Source: Chamaea fasciata | Taxonomy: Eukaryota > Chordata > Aves > Passeriformes > Sylviidae | Direction of reading: 5' to 3' | Assembly: GCA_029207755.1 (NCBI GenBank) | Contig: JARCOQ010000003.1 | Span: forward strand, 48,156,971 to 48,220,970 | Length of the DNA stretch: 64,000 nt | Part shown: in pieces, positions 1-13,785 of the stretch | Position numbering within the stretch: position 1 is the first letter of the stretch | How the letters are laid out: each line of letters starts with the position of its first letter | The notes under the pieces: model-generated | The model's database searches: none | Seen by the model: the letters and a program-made list of their open reading frames with translations, nothing else | What the model was told of the DNA's origin: nothing | Program-made: the position numbers and the translations under genes

Positions 1-3000
1 CTAGCCCAAGTAAAAGTGGTTTATCCACTTCCAACATATGTCAATATATACAAATAATATAATTCCACCTGTAGGCAAGACCTCACTCCAGCTGCTTGTT
101 CCAATACCATGAGCAATCTGCTCTGAGCAAATCCATTCCCTCCCTCTTCCCTGCAGCACAGAAGAGCACCAAGAGCTGTCAAAGGCTGTGGGTCCATATC
201 TAAAACTCCCATCACGATAGCAAGACAGCCCCACAAAGCCTCTTCCTAACCTTGTGTGCAGGGAATCCATTAATTTTCTGCCAGAGGTACTGCTTTACAC
301 ATACCTGAGTATGCACCTTGGATTATTCTGTTTATTTGTTTTCTCTCCCTACTTTCAGACCTGAAGAATACACTTCAGGCAATGTCTTCCCATTCCAGAG
401 ACAGTCTGACCAATATCAGGGCAGTCTTTACACCCTATTCTGCATCTTCTATTCTCAAATAGAAAGGAGACCTTTTTGTAGATGCAGTTTTTCAGTGGGG
501 AAAAACATTATATCCATCATCACAAGTGTCAAATAAATAATTTTTCTGTCAGTTTGGTTACGTTAAGTAGAAATGCTGAAATGGAACAGATTCAAATAGA
601 ATTGACCGCATTTCATCATATTTCAAAATCTGTTAGCTTTGCTGAAAAATAAGAACCTTTTAATGTACCTTTGGAGGTTTCACTTATTTTGCAAATTAAA
701 CAGCAGTTGGGACTTATAATTTCCAAGCAACTGACATTTGTTGTTAAGGGGATTTTTAAAGTGCATTCCTGCAACAAACGGAAATTTAAAGTCAACATTT
801 TCTTCCTGGCAAAACAACCCTGGATAAAGATGAATAAAACCTGAGACAAAAATAAAACTGAGATATAAATGGAAAAAAATAATAAGATTTCCTCTCGAAG
901 AGCCTAAAGACTCCCAAATCAGAAGTAGTCAGTATGTAAATAAAGACTTAGATAAGAGGGCCAAATATCTACTCTGTTCTGGGAAGGAACTGTAAATCTC
1001 TCTTAGCAAAAGATTTGATGCCAGGAAAAAGCATTGTCAGTGGTGAAACTGAGGACTGAGAAAGGATATAAAAATTGCTTTAAGTGGGAACTAGATCTTT
1101 TCAAAATATACTTCTAAAACAAAATAACTTACCTCCATATCAATTGAATGAGTCTTGAAATGATTGAATGTCCCCATTCTTTTGAGAGCAATATAGTTTG
1201 TTTTGCGCTTTTGAACATATTTTTTGAATAAAATAATGTTGAGAGATTCTGGCACAATGTCATTCTATCATATTACCTTTACTGTAAAGTTAATGTGAAG
1301 AGACTATAAAACCACAGAACCATGCTGAACATTAAGACAGGTCAGGGAAACCATAGTTTTGGAAAAATCAGCCCCTTCAGTAAACAAAACAATTTAAACA
1401 TAAACAGGAAAAAAACCAAACCACTAACTTGGAGTCTTCAGTGATAAACGACATTCAGTAGATCCAAACCCTTTATTTTCACCCGTGGAGGAAGTGTCTT
1501 AGGGTAGCATGGCTTACACCTCTGAACAATATTATAAATATGAAGAGCTTCCTCATTGCACCACAATTTTTGTAGCAGTGCACCACTTTTCTTCTTGTAC
1601 ATGTTAAGATCTCTGTCCTTCTTACCTCTTCCCAGCACTTCCTAAGTATTTAAGAATCAGAAACCTACTGGTGGCTGGTCCACTCTCCACAGCTCGCAGC
1701 ACCAGTGGGGCAATTACTGACTACGCACCTGAATCACAACGGTTTTCACAAGGCAGTCTGAGGGTTTCCAGATGATAACTACAGACACAGAGAAAAGCTT
1801 GAGAAACACTTAGGAGGGAGTTTAAGAATTAACCCCATTGCAATGCCTTCTTAGCAAGGTGATAAAATTGGGAGTGATACTCACTGATTCAAACAAAACG
1901 ACTTCCATCCTCAGTTCCACATCTGCAATCACATCAAAGTTGCTTATCTGCATTAGAGAGCCTGGTCTTTATCTTCCAAAAGCTTTCTGGGCACAGCAGC
2001 AGACATTTAGGTGCCTTTTCATTAAAGCAGCAAGTTAGCATATCTGTCTTACTGAGATTTTTTTTTTTGTCAGAGAAAAATTATGTCCCATATCTCTGAA
2101 CTGTCATCCAGCCTTACAAAAACAACCTCCTGCATGTGTCCCACAGCATTTTCTAAGGGAACAACTCAGAGTAGGGAGGTCAAGCCAGCACTTCAGTAGA
2201 GGATCAATTCAGTAGCATAATTATTTCCAGACAAAGCATACAATTCATATTCATGTCAGACAAAATCATTGTCAGTATTACAAAGCTCCTCCTAAGATTA
2301 GCAGAACAAGCACCTCAGGAAGAACATGGCAAAAATGGGGTACCTGTAAGGTGCAAGAAGCAGGGAACTGAAAATAAAGAGGGCACTTTTATTTCTGCCA
2401 TCTAGAAACTAACTCTAAGGTTCATCTATTAAGGAAGTATGTGATTTCAAAATGTCATATTATTGGGACTATACTCACTAAAACAGAAAGCAAGAAAATA
2501 CTAATGAGAGAGGGCACCTGCCTACACAAACAGGAATTCTGCCTGCTTTGGCCCAGTGCTATTAATGAAATCAAGACAGGAAAGACTGGAATGGCATATG
2601 GCTGACAGATGCAAGCATGTAATTTGATGGTGCAGTGGAAAGAATGACTCAGTACATCATTATCAATTTAGTACTTTTCAATTTCTTAGGAGAAAAAGAC
2701 CTCACTTCTGGTTCAGCCATTTAGAAGTTAACCTTTCCATGAAGGCAGTATGTGTGGGTACTTTTCAAATGCAAGCTTTATCATAAGTTATAGCACAATA
2801 CAAGGGATAGTTAGAAAGGCCTCTATAAAGTGGCATAGTGTGTGCCCAGGTTCCATTTCAGCCTTGTAATTTCTGAATAGCATTTGTCCAACCTGTTCTT
2901 AAAGACCTTCTCAGCTTCTGAGGTCTAAAACATATACCTCATTACCTTTACTTTTAGATTGTTGCTTTGTTTGAGTTAGTGTTTTTCCCTAGCACTCAAT

Positions 3001-6000
3001 CTCTACCTTTGTTGCTGCAATTAAAGCTCACTGAGCAAAATGCTCCATGAACTCAGAGGTTTTTGCTCTATTTTTGAAGTGTTGAAATCACATTAATCCT
3101 TTGTGCTATGTAAAAACCAAACCAACAGAACAAAACATCCTTTCATACAAAGAATCCAACTAGTATCTCCTTCAATTTTGAGGCTGTAACATTGAAAACC
3201 ACATCCAGATTATCTGGAGAAAATAAATTTTTCATCCAACCCAGTTTCTTAAAGACCACATTTTCCTAGCTGATTCACAAGAATTTCAAGTTAAGTAATG
3301 TCAAAAGAATTGTTTCCTTTCAGGGCATCATCATGCTGCCCAGGTAGAACTCTTAAGTTCACAGATAAATACTTAATGCTCTAAGTTAACTGCAGGCTAT
3401 GGAAGATGGATAGTAGACCATTCAAACTATTTTTCATTATTAAAAATTCTAGGCAGTGACCCTGTATGCATTTTGTCTTGCTCCATCTTTGTTTTACAGT
3501 ATGCATCTCTTGGAAGAAAGCCCAGAAAGATTATGGGATGGTGGTGTACAACTAAAGAAGTCCACCTCAGTTTTTTGCCGATATATTTCAGTCCAGTCCA
3601 GTCTACTCTTTTACATCAGTGAGGCTAGTGCTTGACTTTCGCTTGGCATTGCAAAGTGAGCAGCAGCTTGAATCCTGAGTCATCTGGCAGGAATACTCAC
3701 TCCAAAACAGTAACCTCAAAGTTTTATCCTCTCTACTTTCGCTGTCTACTCTTCCATCCTTTTAAACATCGATGGTTGTGGAAGAGTAAAAAAAGTATTC
3801 TTCTATTCAGAAGTGAATATACTGCATACATTTTGTTTTCAGAAGAGTATGACCTGTTCCCTACATTAACAGTTTTGATATCAATGAAAGGTATATGTAT
3901 TCTTGCCTGGTAAATCACATACAGCCTGGAGGATTAAATTACAACAACCTAAAAGCATAGGGAAAAGGGATTTGATACCCAGAGCCAACGTCCAGTCTTC
4001 ATTTGCTTAAATTTAAATTACTTTATTCGATTATTTTCCAAAGACAGATTTATCACAATTAGCTGTAAGTCCTTGTTTCACTGGTAGCTAATATATACAC
4101 CTAGCAATTAGAAGAGCACTGTACTAGATGTTAATTACTTGGGAGTTTTTTCTCTTCTCCAAAATGTAGTTTTTAATCAGGTATTTAGCTGTGTTTAGAC
4201 CAAGCATTTTGTGCATCCATCCAGAAGCTCACCTGTAGGAAGCCAAGAGGTGACTCTGCAAAATCTCTCTGTATTTGGAAATATCTAAAGGCAGAGTTGT
4301 AAACTCTGTACCCTTCACATCCCCAAGGGAAGCAGCTGAGCCCCTACACATTGTTCTAGAGTGCAGTGAAATTCAAACAAAACTAAAAGGACACATCTAA
4401 GGATTTTCTTTACTCTTAGCTGAACCTTTCCTAATGCAAGCAACCCACATGCATGTGCACATGCACTACCTCAGACATCCATGCCTCTAAGGCAATTTAC
4501 CAATCTCTTGATTTTACTGCACCCCACACCTGTTTTTAATCTGATTTCAGAAACACAGCTTCTGTACCATAATCTCCTGCACAACTGCAGCATCCCATGT
4601 TACTTTGTGTGTTAACCCCAGCGATGAGAGGCTCTTTCATCAGGAAGCCTCCAGCCCTTTTCAGCCCGGGTATACAGCTGTGTGACCTGTAATGAACTTC
4701 CCCTGTATGACTCACAGGCTGGATTTCCAGCCCCCCACACCCTCCCTCCTCCCCACATTAACAAGCTGCCCCAGAGGGAGAAAGTGTTGAGAGGAAGAAG
4801 TAGTAGCGATATTTCTGCCTCACTGAATTCTGCACATGCCCCGACTCAAAAGCATTAATGGAGAAGGGGAGAGGTCTGGCAGCACTCTGGCACTGTCCTT
4901 GTGCACTGGTTTAGACTGTGGAGGGATGGGCCAGACATTTATCTTGTGAGCTGTTACACTCCCCATGCTGAAGCACAATTATTTTCTGACCACTGCTGAC
5001 ATTTTGGCAACTCTAGAAAGAGGCTCTGACTGGATTCTGAATAGGAGGGAACAGCCTTGAAGGAATTTGCTTGTTTTGCCTTCCATGAAGCAAATCAAAT
5101 TAACTCTGGCTTAAGTATGAGGATTTACATTAACATGTCATTTGTCTACATACCATTAAAAAATTGTTCCTCGGGTTAGAAAAGGGCCATGTTTGGGGTC
5201 ACTAGTTTCAAAGCCTGGAAATGAATCAGCAGTTCTGAAGTTACACAGACAGACTAACCAAACAAGCACTGCTGCAAAACATGGCTCTGGACAGCTCTCC
5301 TGCTTGCTTCTCCTATAAAACACACTATAAGCTAAGGCTCTTGTTTAAAATAATCCTTAAATATTTCAGTAGAAAATAAGTGATTTAGGACCACCTGCCT
5401 TTAGGCTGAGGCTTTCAAGAATCTGATAATACAAGGCTATAACAAACAGAATGGCTGTGAACAAACCTTCTCTGGGAAGGCAAGGGGCTGTATCACAGAT
5501 CAACAGAAATGGGAGTGAAGCCCTGTGCCTTTATCCTAAATTTACAGAATACCTCTGTGAGAGATCTGGCTGATTTAATCAGAAATGCTGTTCCTGAGCC
5601 ATCTCCTTGCATGAGCTAGCCCCCTACTTTGCTTGGTTCCAAATAATGACATCTTTGAAATCCCAATCAGAGGTGTTGACAGGAGACAAATCCCATGCCA
5701 GGCCTGTAAAAAGGGCTACCAGTACTTAAACAGATGTCTCTGTCAGCACATCTTTGATGAAAATATTCACTCTGGAGAACCATAAAAGGGCTCACTTTGC
5801 CCCAGCTTTTGCATATCCTAGACCTAGCTCTCCACACTTCACATAGAGAGCTGCATCCCTAGTTTCTGTGGTGTCTCAGAGTTTTACCAGAAATTACTCC
5901 CTGTCTAGGAGACAACAGTCATCCTGGCAATATATGACACTTCCACTCCTGCCAGCTGCAGTGTGCTATCCAGGGACATTGGTGGAGAACAGTAAAACCA

Positions 6001-6189
6001 AGCTCCAAATCACCAGCCCTGTTCAACCTCCTAACTGAGACTGCTCAGTCAAGCAGGTACTGTTCAGTGCAGAGGCAAGCCTTGCTGCTGAAGGACTGGA
6101 TTCACATCTGTATCCTCTTGCATCACAAAACTTTGTCTTGAGGTCTTAAATAATCATTTTTATAGATATTAGGTCTATTTTCCCAACTA
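1..6189. other. intergenic region
   Basis: AT-rich noncoding DNA. The only assigned content is the old CR1 fragment at 2860-3035. No exon with splice signals was found. The stretch 4600-5050 is somewhat less AT-rich and could be a conserved regulatory element, but nothing in it is diagnostic. Confidence 0.6.
2860..3035 (-). mobile_element. ancient CR1-like LINE fragment
   Basis: TTGTCCAACCTGTTCTTAAA begins a typical reversed CR1 block; further on, TTTTTCCCTAGCA and TTGCTGCAATTAAAGCTCA correspond to the CR1 'TTTTTCCTAAT...TTGCTGCAATTTAAGCCCA' stretch. It is highly diverged, so the borders are approximate. Confidence 0.6.
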
Positions 6190-6452
6190 ACAAACAATAG
6201 GACAAGAGTAAATTGCCTCAAGTTGTGCTGGAGGAGTTTAGATTGGATATTACAAAAAAAATTCTTCACCAAAAGGTTATCAAACACTGGAACAAGCTGC
6301 CCAGGGTAGTGGTTGAGTCACTATCCCTGGAGGTGTTTAAAGAATGTGGTGCTTAGGAATATGGCTTCGTGGTAGACTAGACAGTAGTGAGTTAATGGTT
6401 GGACTTGATAGTCTGAGAGGCTTTTTCCAACCCAATCAATTCTATAATTCCC
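6190..6452 (+). mobile_element. CR1 LINE 3' fragment (5'-truncated)
   Basis: Contains CR1 3'-end hallmarks in order: GGACAAGAGTAAATTGCCTC, TTAGATTGGATATTA, TTCTTCACC, AACAAGCTGCCCAGGG, ATCCCTGGAGGTGTTTAAA, GGTTGGACTTGATAGTCT and a final CAATTCTATAATTC. It is plus-oriented, about 260 bp, noncoding, and typical of avian CR1 debris. Confidence 0.9.
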
Positions 6453-9075
6453 TCTTTAAATGTGGGGAGGGAGGAGAAGGCAAGATGGTTTAAGTACTCG
6501 CCTTTATATTGCAAGTTAGTTTTGGCCATGAACAATTCACATGAACCCAGAAATAATCTGATACGCACTCAGACAAAACCTTGCTGATAGCTTGTCCCAA
6601 CTCCTTATTGCCCAGCAAACAATCCAGAAATGAGTACTTTTTCATTGAAGTAATGCAGACATTCCTCTTGTCCTGAAAGCAGTTATTCCCCAACACACTG
6701 CTCTGTAAACAGGCAGCTATAGTAAAAGGCCAAGTAACCAGCTGAGCTAGGTCCTATCAATGAAACCCTTATAAAGCCTAAACAATAAAATCCAAGAAAC
6801 AAAAACAACAAGAAAAGTGGTCTCCAAATTCATAATACTCCACACGATATCAAGTGGCAGCTAGATAAGATGATGCCTCTTAAAAAAAAAAAAAAAAGGT
6901 TCCAAAACATAGACTGAAAGGTTTAAGCATTATTACCTTGAAATTTTCATCCAAATGATTACACAAGAACCATTATCTATAATAATACATCATTGTAAAA
7001 ATGTCTGGTTTCCACCTACCCCTCCAGCCTCTTCCTTTATGCACCAGAGGACTGCGTTTCTTTCAACCAAAATTATTGAACCTACCAAAATAGGAATACA
7101 AACCCAGAACTGGACGTTGTCTAAAGAAGATTTTAAAAGGATTTCTTTTGTGGTCCTTTGTTCATTGAAATAGAAGACTGAGATGCTGAGAGTTTAAATA
7201 CATAATTGCCTAAAGGCCTATGAAGGAAGTCATGCAAGTGACTTGTTTCCAAATGATTTTAGCAGGTCTTCAACCTTGCAGCTCTTACTGAACATATGCT
7301 CAGCACGTTGTTCAGAACTTTTCCTCATATAATTTAGTAATCTGTAAATAGGGAGCTCTCTAGGATCCAGTTCCCAGTCCTTCATCACCTGAATAGAGTT
7401 TTCACTTACTAATTCAGCCAGTAGTTAAAGGAAACTTTACAGAGAAGCTAATACAAGAAAATATTAGTTCAGGTGCAAAAACCCATGAATAGAAATAGAA
7501 ATCTGTTACACACTTGTGTTTTTCTTTCCTTTTGTGTATTGCAACTCAGTCCATGTTACCAGTTTTCCTATTGTCCACTGCTGCCCTAATCAATGATGGT
7601 GCAAATACTGATTAGAGTGGACCAAGGACAGATGACACAAGAAACAGATTTTTGCAAGCAAATTGAGAATATAGCCTCTGCTCCCCCTGTAGTTTTAAAA
7701 GTCATTTTTAGAGCTTTTAATTTAGTAAATTTTATAACTGACAAACAATTTGGCTGCAGAATCTAAGAAAACCAAGAGCCTACAGCATAACATTAATCCA
7801 GTCAACCATTACAGAAGTTCTTATTAACTCTTTTCATTTTTTTAGACAAATAAAACCCCATATAATATATCTTGCAAACTAAAGAAAACTGTGACCACTA
7901 TGGTAGCAACACAATAGCTTATAAACTATAAATAGACTGTTATTTTTAGAACACTGTGTTTCTTAATTGCCTATAAACTTACCCAGTTGTGAGCACTTTG
8001 TGAAGACTGATGAAAGAATGCATTCTCCAAATTTCCACAGGGCAGAGCGACTCTGTATTGTATCTTGTGGATGGGACGTTGACATTAACTGACAGAAGCA
8101 GGAACACAGCAAGACAGATATTTTTAAATGAGAAAGGAAGAAGGAGAGGAAGAAGGAGCCCTATTAACTCTTCTTCTTCCCCCACCTGGAGTGCCCTGCA
8201 CCTGGCTCAGCTGTGGCTGAATTTCAATCGGTCTCTGGTGGGCCCTGGATCACTGTGGATTTGCATGTAAAAAGAAGCAAGATGGGAATATCCCAGTGAG
8301 ATTTTCATAATCCAGCTTTTGTCCTCACCAGGTACAGACCCTGCTGATGATTTTTCATCAACGCATCTCAGTCAAACAGTAAAATCCTTTTAACCTTAGG
8401 AACAGTCATTCTGAGATGAAAAGTGTCTGTGTGTCTGCTCATCATTAACAGACAGATTGAAGAAACTCATGTCACAATTTTAATAACAGAAGCCAGAAAC
8501 ACCAGTGAAATATTGACAAGTGGAATTTGTTCACAGAGGTTTTACAACACTCTTAGGAGAAAAAAAAAAAAACCTCAATGAAGAGAGATGTAATTATCCA
8601 GAAAATTACTGGGTTTTATGCACTGTTTCTTTCCATCCATAGGATCAGCGTGGTAAATAGTTCAGACTGGACCAGCAATCTCCTGAAAGGTGCTGAGTCT
8701 TCCCAGGGAATGAATAACCATCACTGTGTGCCCCAAGGCCTTGTCTTTGGGCACACTTCCAGTCTTGCTGCCCCTGCAATGCTCTCTGCCTCTGTTTCTG
8801 CCTTGGATTTTCAAGTGATTCCACAGTTTTCTTGCTGATGAGTCTCACTTCCAGGGCCTTCTGGCTGTCCTCTAAAGTGCCTCAGCTCTACAACTCCCCC
8901 CTTCACCCTCTCCATTAGTGCTTATGGCCTCCAAGAAGGACTCCATATGGCTCATGCACCAGCATCCTAGAAATCATCAACTTCCTAGCAGACAAGTCCT
9001 GACAAGGATGGCTATTCCCTTTACTTAATCCTTTTTTCAGCAGCAGTACTCAGAGAGGATGCAAACAACCCGCTC

Positions 9076-9107
9076 TCCCCCCCCCCCCCCACCTGCCCCC
9101 CCTTCCT
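9076..9107. repeat. poly-C tract
   Basis: A run of about 14 C followed by ACCTG and a second run of about 7 C; G-rich on the minus strand. A single long G run alone is a weak G-quadruplex candidate. Confidence 0.85.
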
Positions 9108-9300
9108 CGGGAATCTCAACACTTCTCTAAGGCCAGATCCATCTCAAGCATTTTCTTTGGTTTGATAAGGTGAGGTGGGGAGCCAGTGCCTGGTTTTTGG
9201 CCAAGGACATTTCATTAGAAAATGAGCAGCAATGCAGAACTTAGCAATAGCGTAGCAAGTTTTGCACAGCTGTAAAAAGAAGTTTTATCACTATGAGTAA

Positions 9301-9316
9301 CAGTGCCATCTGCTGA
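9301..9316 (-). promoter_or_regulatory. CTCF-like site
   Basis: The minus strand reads TCAGCAGATGGCACTG, one change from the CTCF consensus CCAGCAGATGGCACT. Motif match only; no conservation data. Confidence 0.4.
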
Positions 9317-12300
9317 CTCCCACTACAACCATATCGGAAGGATTCCATATTAGATAATTAAGCAATAAATTTTTCCAAAATCCAATATCTTTTCACAGAA
9401 AACAGTTCTTGTTAAGGTTTTTTTTAAGTCATAGGATTCTGGGGTAAAATAATTTTCAGTATGACTTCTGAAGTCAGGGAATCTCAGCTGTTTTCTTATG
9501 GACCTGAGAGGCAGCAGTGTTTTATTAAATATTGCTCTGACGTCTTTAGGATATTCGGATTACTTTACAATATTACACAAAGCACCTGAAAGCTTTGCAT
9601 AGCTCTTCCTGATTTTGCCCCCTCTCTGTTATTTTCTGGCCCTGCTTAACTGAAAGCCTAACTTTCCAGATAGAAGCAGGACCCTTGAGGGTTACAGAAA
9701 AACTCACAGCCCCAGTGTCGGAGCTCCAGCTATTTGGAGAAGCTGTTGATTTTTAGAAAATTTTTTTTAAAAAAATCCATGTTTTTACACACACCGAGTC
9801 TGCTAGTCTCAGGAGCCTAAATCCCAAACAATGGCCCCAAGGGATCCAACATAACAATGACTAATGCTGATGGATCCATTTTAGGTACCAGTCTCCAAAA
9901 TCCTGGTCATAGTCTTTCATACTCTGGCCTATTAGCTGCTTTTATTATGATTTTTAAGATAGTGGTGATTTTTTTTTTCCCCAATCAAAATGCACTTGAT
10001 GGAGCATTACTTTCTAAATAAAGAAAATTACTTCCATACCTGAATCATCCTTGATCTTGTCAAGGGAAAGCTTTTTGTCTACCACTCTCTTCACTACAGT
10101 GCTTTTCATGCAAAAGATACTAAAAATGAATGCCTAAGTAAAACATAAATAAGGGAAAAAAAGAAGATCTTAGTGTGGGGAAAGAGTAAAACAGTACAGC
10201 TGCAACACCTGGTGAGTCAACCTAAAACCTTCTGCAAATGATGTTTTATCACATATTTCTCAGCAGTTCAGAACTTGCTTTTCAGCTGGCTATTGCTAGG
10301 CTGAAGTGGGCTGGTTGAAAACAGCAGATGTGATTTGCTCCTACCCAGATACTCCTTTCCTGCCACCCCAGATGAGTGAGTAGTCTACAGCTTACACACT
10401 ACAAAGACCTTTGCTGTGGGGCTGACATCGCTATATAATGCCATAACCAACTCTAAAATAAAATATTACCATAGCATCATATTATTTACTAGACCCAAAC
10501 TGGCAGAAAATGTAAGAAAGGCAGATTTACTTATGTAATTTTTCTTCTGTGTTAATATGACAAAGCCTGGATGGGCTAAGCATATGTAAATTAAAATGCT
10601 GAGGAAAAAAATGCAGAAAATAAGAAGCAAAAACTGCATACAAAGTCTACCACCAAGATTAAGAAGTTTTGGGCTTGTACAGTGTTGGTTTTGTGTGATA
10701 AGCCAAATTCTGAGATTATAAGAACCATAGCAATGCTAGAGGTAAATGTGGGAAGGTAAATGAAAGCAAATTTCTGAGACCTATGTCTGCCAAGGAGGGA
10801 TTTCACTGAAGGCTTTGGTGGAGGTTTTTGGAGCCCTGACTGCTGACAGAGGCTGTTAGAGAGTTTATATGAAGTAATTAAGTATGAGAAGACTGAAATT
10901 AATAATCCCATTGAAGAGAGGTCTTTGTAGCTGTGCACAATATCTTGCAAATATGCTGGAGAGGGTTTATGCAGTAATGTCTTTTGGGTCTGCTCCACTC
11001 AAGTCAAAGAGAGGTCCCAAATTTCTTCAAGCAGGCATAGGGCAAAACTGGTATCGGGTCAACATTCATATGTGTATATTGCTTCCATCTGGTAACAGGA
11101 AAGGAGGTTGTCTGTGTTTCCTTTCAGACTGGAAAAGTGAATTTGAGAGGTAGATTGAACTGTCATAATAATTTTGCTGGTGAATGAGTCTATGATCTTT
11201 GGCTTAATTTTGTCCCTTTTTGGTACTGTTTGCTGCTCACAGAATTCATCCTAATTAACCTATTTTACTCTTCATCTGTCTTGCTCTTTCAAACAGAAGA
11301 GGAAGGAGGCTTTTGATGCTTGAAGAGGCCCAGTTGAGCAAATCTTACTTGAACGTCCACTTCCAGTCCAGCCAAGAGTTACGTCATGTGCCTTTCAGGT
11401 TGTGCTCCAGTGTACACCCCACCCTGCAATATGCTATTTTCTTTTCAGTTTGATCTTTCTGACTCCTGGTCAACTTGTTACCTTCTGAAATTCTAGCAGG
11501 TTTCGTGCCTGGAAAGCTGCTAATCATGTAATTCATACACATTTCTGTGTTTCTGCATTTGTCCACCTTACTCTTCCATATTCCATGCCATTTTGAAGAG
11601 GGTCTTCAATTCACCACATTTTTCAAATTAATTTTGATTTATAATCCTGTTCTCCAGCATAACCACAGTTCTTCCCAGTCTGGTGCAACCTGTGAATTTA
11701 ATACAGTTACAATTATGTTGCCTGTGACAAGATGCTGCTCAAGATGTCTTTTGTGCTGGCACTTCAAAGATCCAGGCTGGACTGCCAGGCCAGGAAATGA
11801 GTTCTGTTCAGCAGGAAGTAGTGGGTAGGATCCAGTTCTGCCCACACGACCATATGATAGATACTGGTCATGCTGGGAACTGTGGCAGGGCATCTCAGCT
11901 GATCTGTGATACATCCAGGAGAATGGTTCTGGAGTTCCTCCCAGGAATGCAGGACTTTGCTAAAATTCAGTCCAGACTTATTTGTGAGACATATATACAT
12001 CATTCTGCTCTTTATTATTCAGCAGTGACCCTGGAACCATGTAGGAGTGTGTGTGGGCCAGGTGTGGGGTGGCTCTTACAGCTATATTTGTACATGTAAG
12101 GTTCACTGTGTGCCCCAGAGGCTGGCCATGTACCCACAGAGGCTCCCAAGGATTTTGTCAGTGCATGGAGTCTATCTCAACATCTTCATTTTTGTTATGA
12201 GGACATGATGCCTCTCATTCCTTATTGTATTTTCTATATATTTTGAGAAGATGACAGACAGAGTTAAATACTTGTTAATTTAACTACCTTCTTTTAATTC

Positions 12301-13286
12301 CTGACAGAAAGCTCTTTCCTGCTAGAGGTACTTTTATGTCATGGAGCGTCAATGCTCCCTTAAGCACAACATTTGAATCCTTGCAAAACCTCCTTTCTAT
12401 GGTAATTTTCACAGTGGTCCACTTACTTGCTCATAGTGGTGAGATGTTCATGTCTCCTGTTGATTCACCTGGTTCAAAATTGGCTTGCAGGACATCACTG
12501 TATACTATTTATATGAGCAAGAAACTGGTGAGCAGTCACAATGATTTTAGGTAATGGTAATGATTTTTACTTGATGATTTTTTTTTCCCTTGAATGCATT
12601 ACAGATGGGATTTTATCATGTTGAAAACTAATAATCCTTTTTTAAACAGAAATAGGACCCTGTGGACCTCCTGCTAACCTGATGACAGGACTGCTACAGG
12701 CTGCTTTTCACTAGGAGTGAAATCAATGTAGTTGTGGTACAACGCCATAGGAAACAGGCTCTTTTGCAGACACTCATCTGCAATAAGAGTGGCAATACTC
12801 AGTACTGTCTCTGCACAGTGAGAATTGTTCTAGGGAAGCTGTATAGCAGAATAACATCTACGCCAATCCATTTCTCCATGTGGAGGCAAAAAAAGTGCTT
12901 AGTGAACAAGTCAGCCCTAATATCTACAAGACAGATTTGGATCTTCAAAGAAGACAAATTGTATTAAGCATACAATCCTCACATGAAAAGCGTCCCCTGT
13001 ATCCAGGAGTGGATCTTGAATTTCCTTCCAAAGCTGTGGTCACTTCACACACGCTATATAAGAACACTACTGTCTGGAGGTCTGGAGAGGTTTAGATGTG
13101 GGGTTCCAGTTCCATCACACATTAGTACTTTGATGCTGGATCATTGTTTTGCACATCTAGACATAAAAAAATTTAGGCCTATATTGCAGTCTTTGTTCAC
13201 TATTTTTATTTGATGACTAACTGAAATTTAAATTTGTCAGCCTCAGAGGACCACAGGTTCCTGAACTAGTAACTGGAATTATTATA

Positions 13287-13785
13287 GAATCATAGAATAC
13301 CCTAAGTTGGAAGGGACCCACAGGGGTCCTCAAATACAGTTCCTGGCCTTGTACAGGACAGCACAAAAAGTCACACCGTGTGCTCAAGAGCACTGTCCAA
13401 ATGGTTCTTGAATTTGGTGAGGCTTGGTGCCACAACCACTTCCCTGGGGAGTCTGTTCCAGTGCCCAACCACCCCCTGGGTGAAGAAACTTTTCCTAATA
13501 TCCAGTCTAAAACTCCTTTGGCACAGCTTCAGGCCATTTCTTCTAGCCCTGTCATTGGTCAGCACAGAGAAGAGATCAGTGTTTGCCCTTCTGCTTCCCC
13601 TTGTGAGGAAACTGCAATGAGGTCTCCCCTCAGTCTCCTCTTGTCCAGGCTGAACAGACCAAGTGACCTCAGCTGCTTCTCATACAGCTTCCCTTACAGA
13701 CCCTTCACCATTTTTCTTGCCCTCCTCTCGATGATAACTAATAGCTTTATTTCCTTCTTATATTTTGGCACCCAAAATTTGTCTA
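13287..13785 (-). mobile_element. CR1 LINE 3' fragment
   Basis: Reads as CR1 in reverse: starts ATAGAATCATAGAATACCCTA, GTTGGAAGGGACCCACAGGGGT, then CCTGGGTGAAGAAACTTTTCC, CCTTGTGAGGAAACTGCAATG, GTCTCCCCTCAGTCTCCTCT and GGCACCCAAAATTTG. About 500 bp with modest divergence, including the 3' UTR and the end of the ORF2-derived region. The short minus-strand frame at 13371-13565 is decayed CR1 coding sequence, not a host gene. Confidence 0.92.

Larger units (their letters stand above)
6453..13286. other. intergenic region
   Basis: No gene recognised. Contains the poly-C tract near 9076 and a CTCF-like word at 9301. Overlapping open frames on both strands at 11547-12099 show no family resemblance and no splice context. 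Confidence 0.6.

Noticed and set aside
10591..10998. 135-codon minus-strand frame with hydrophobic stretches
   Set aside because: Hydrophobicity comes from AT-rich codons; no motif, no promoter or splice support.
13371..13565. Minus-strand frame with GHWNRLPREVV-like peptide
   Set aside because: It is decayed CR1 3'-end coding sequence, covered by the CR1 feature.
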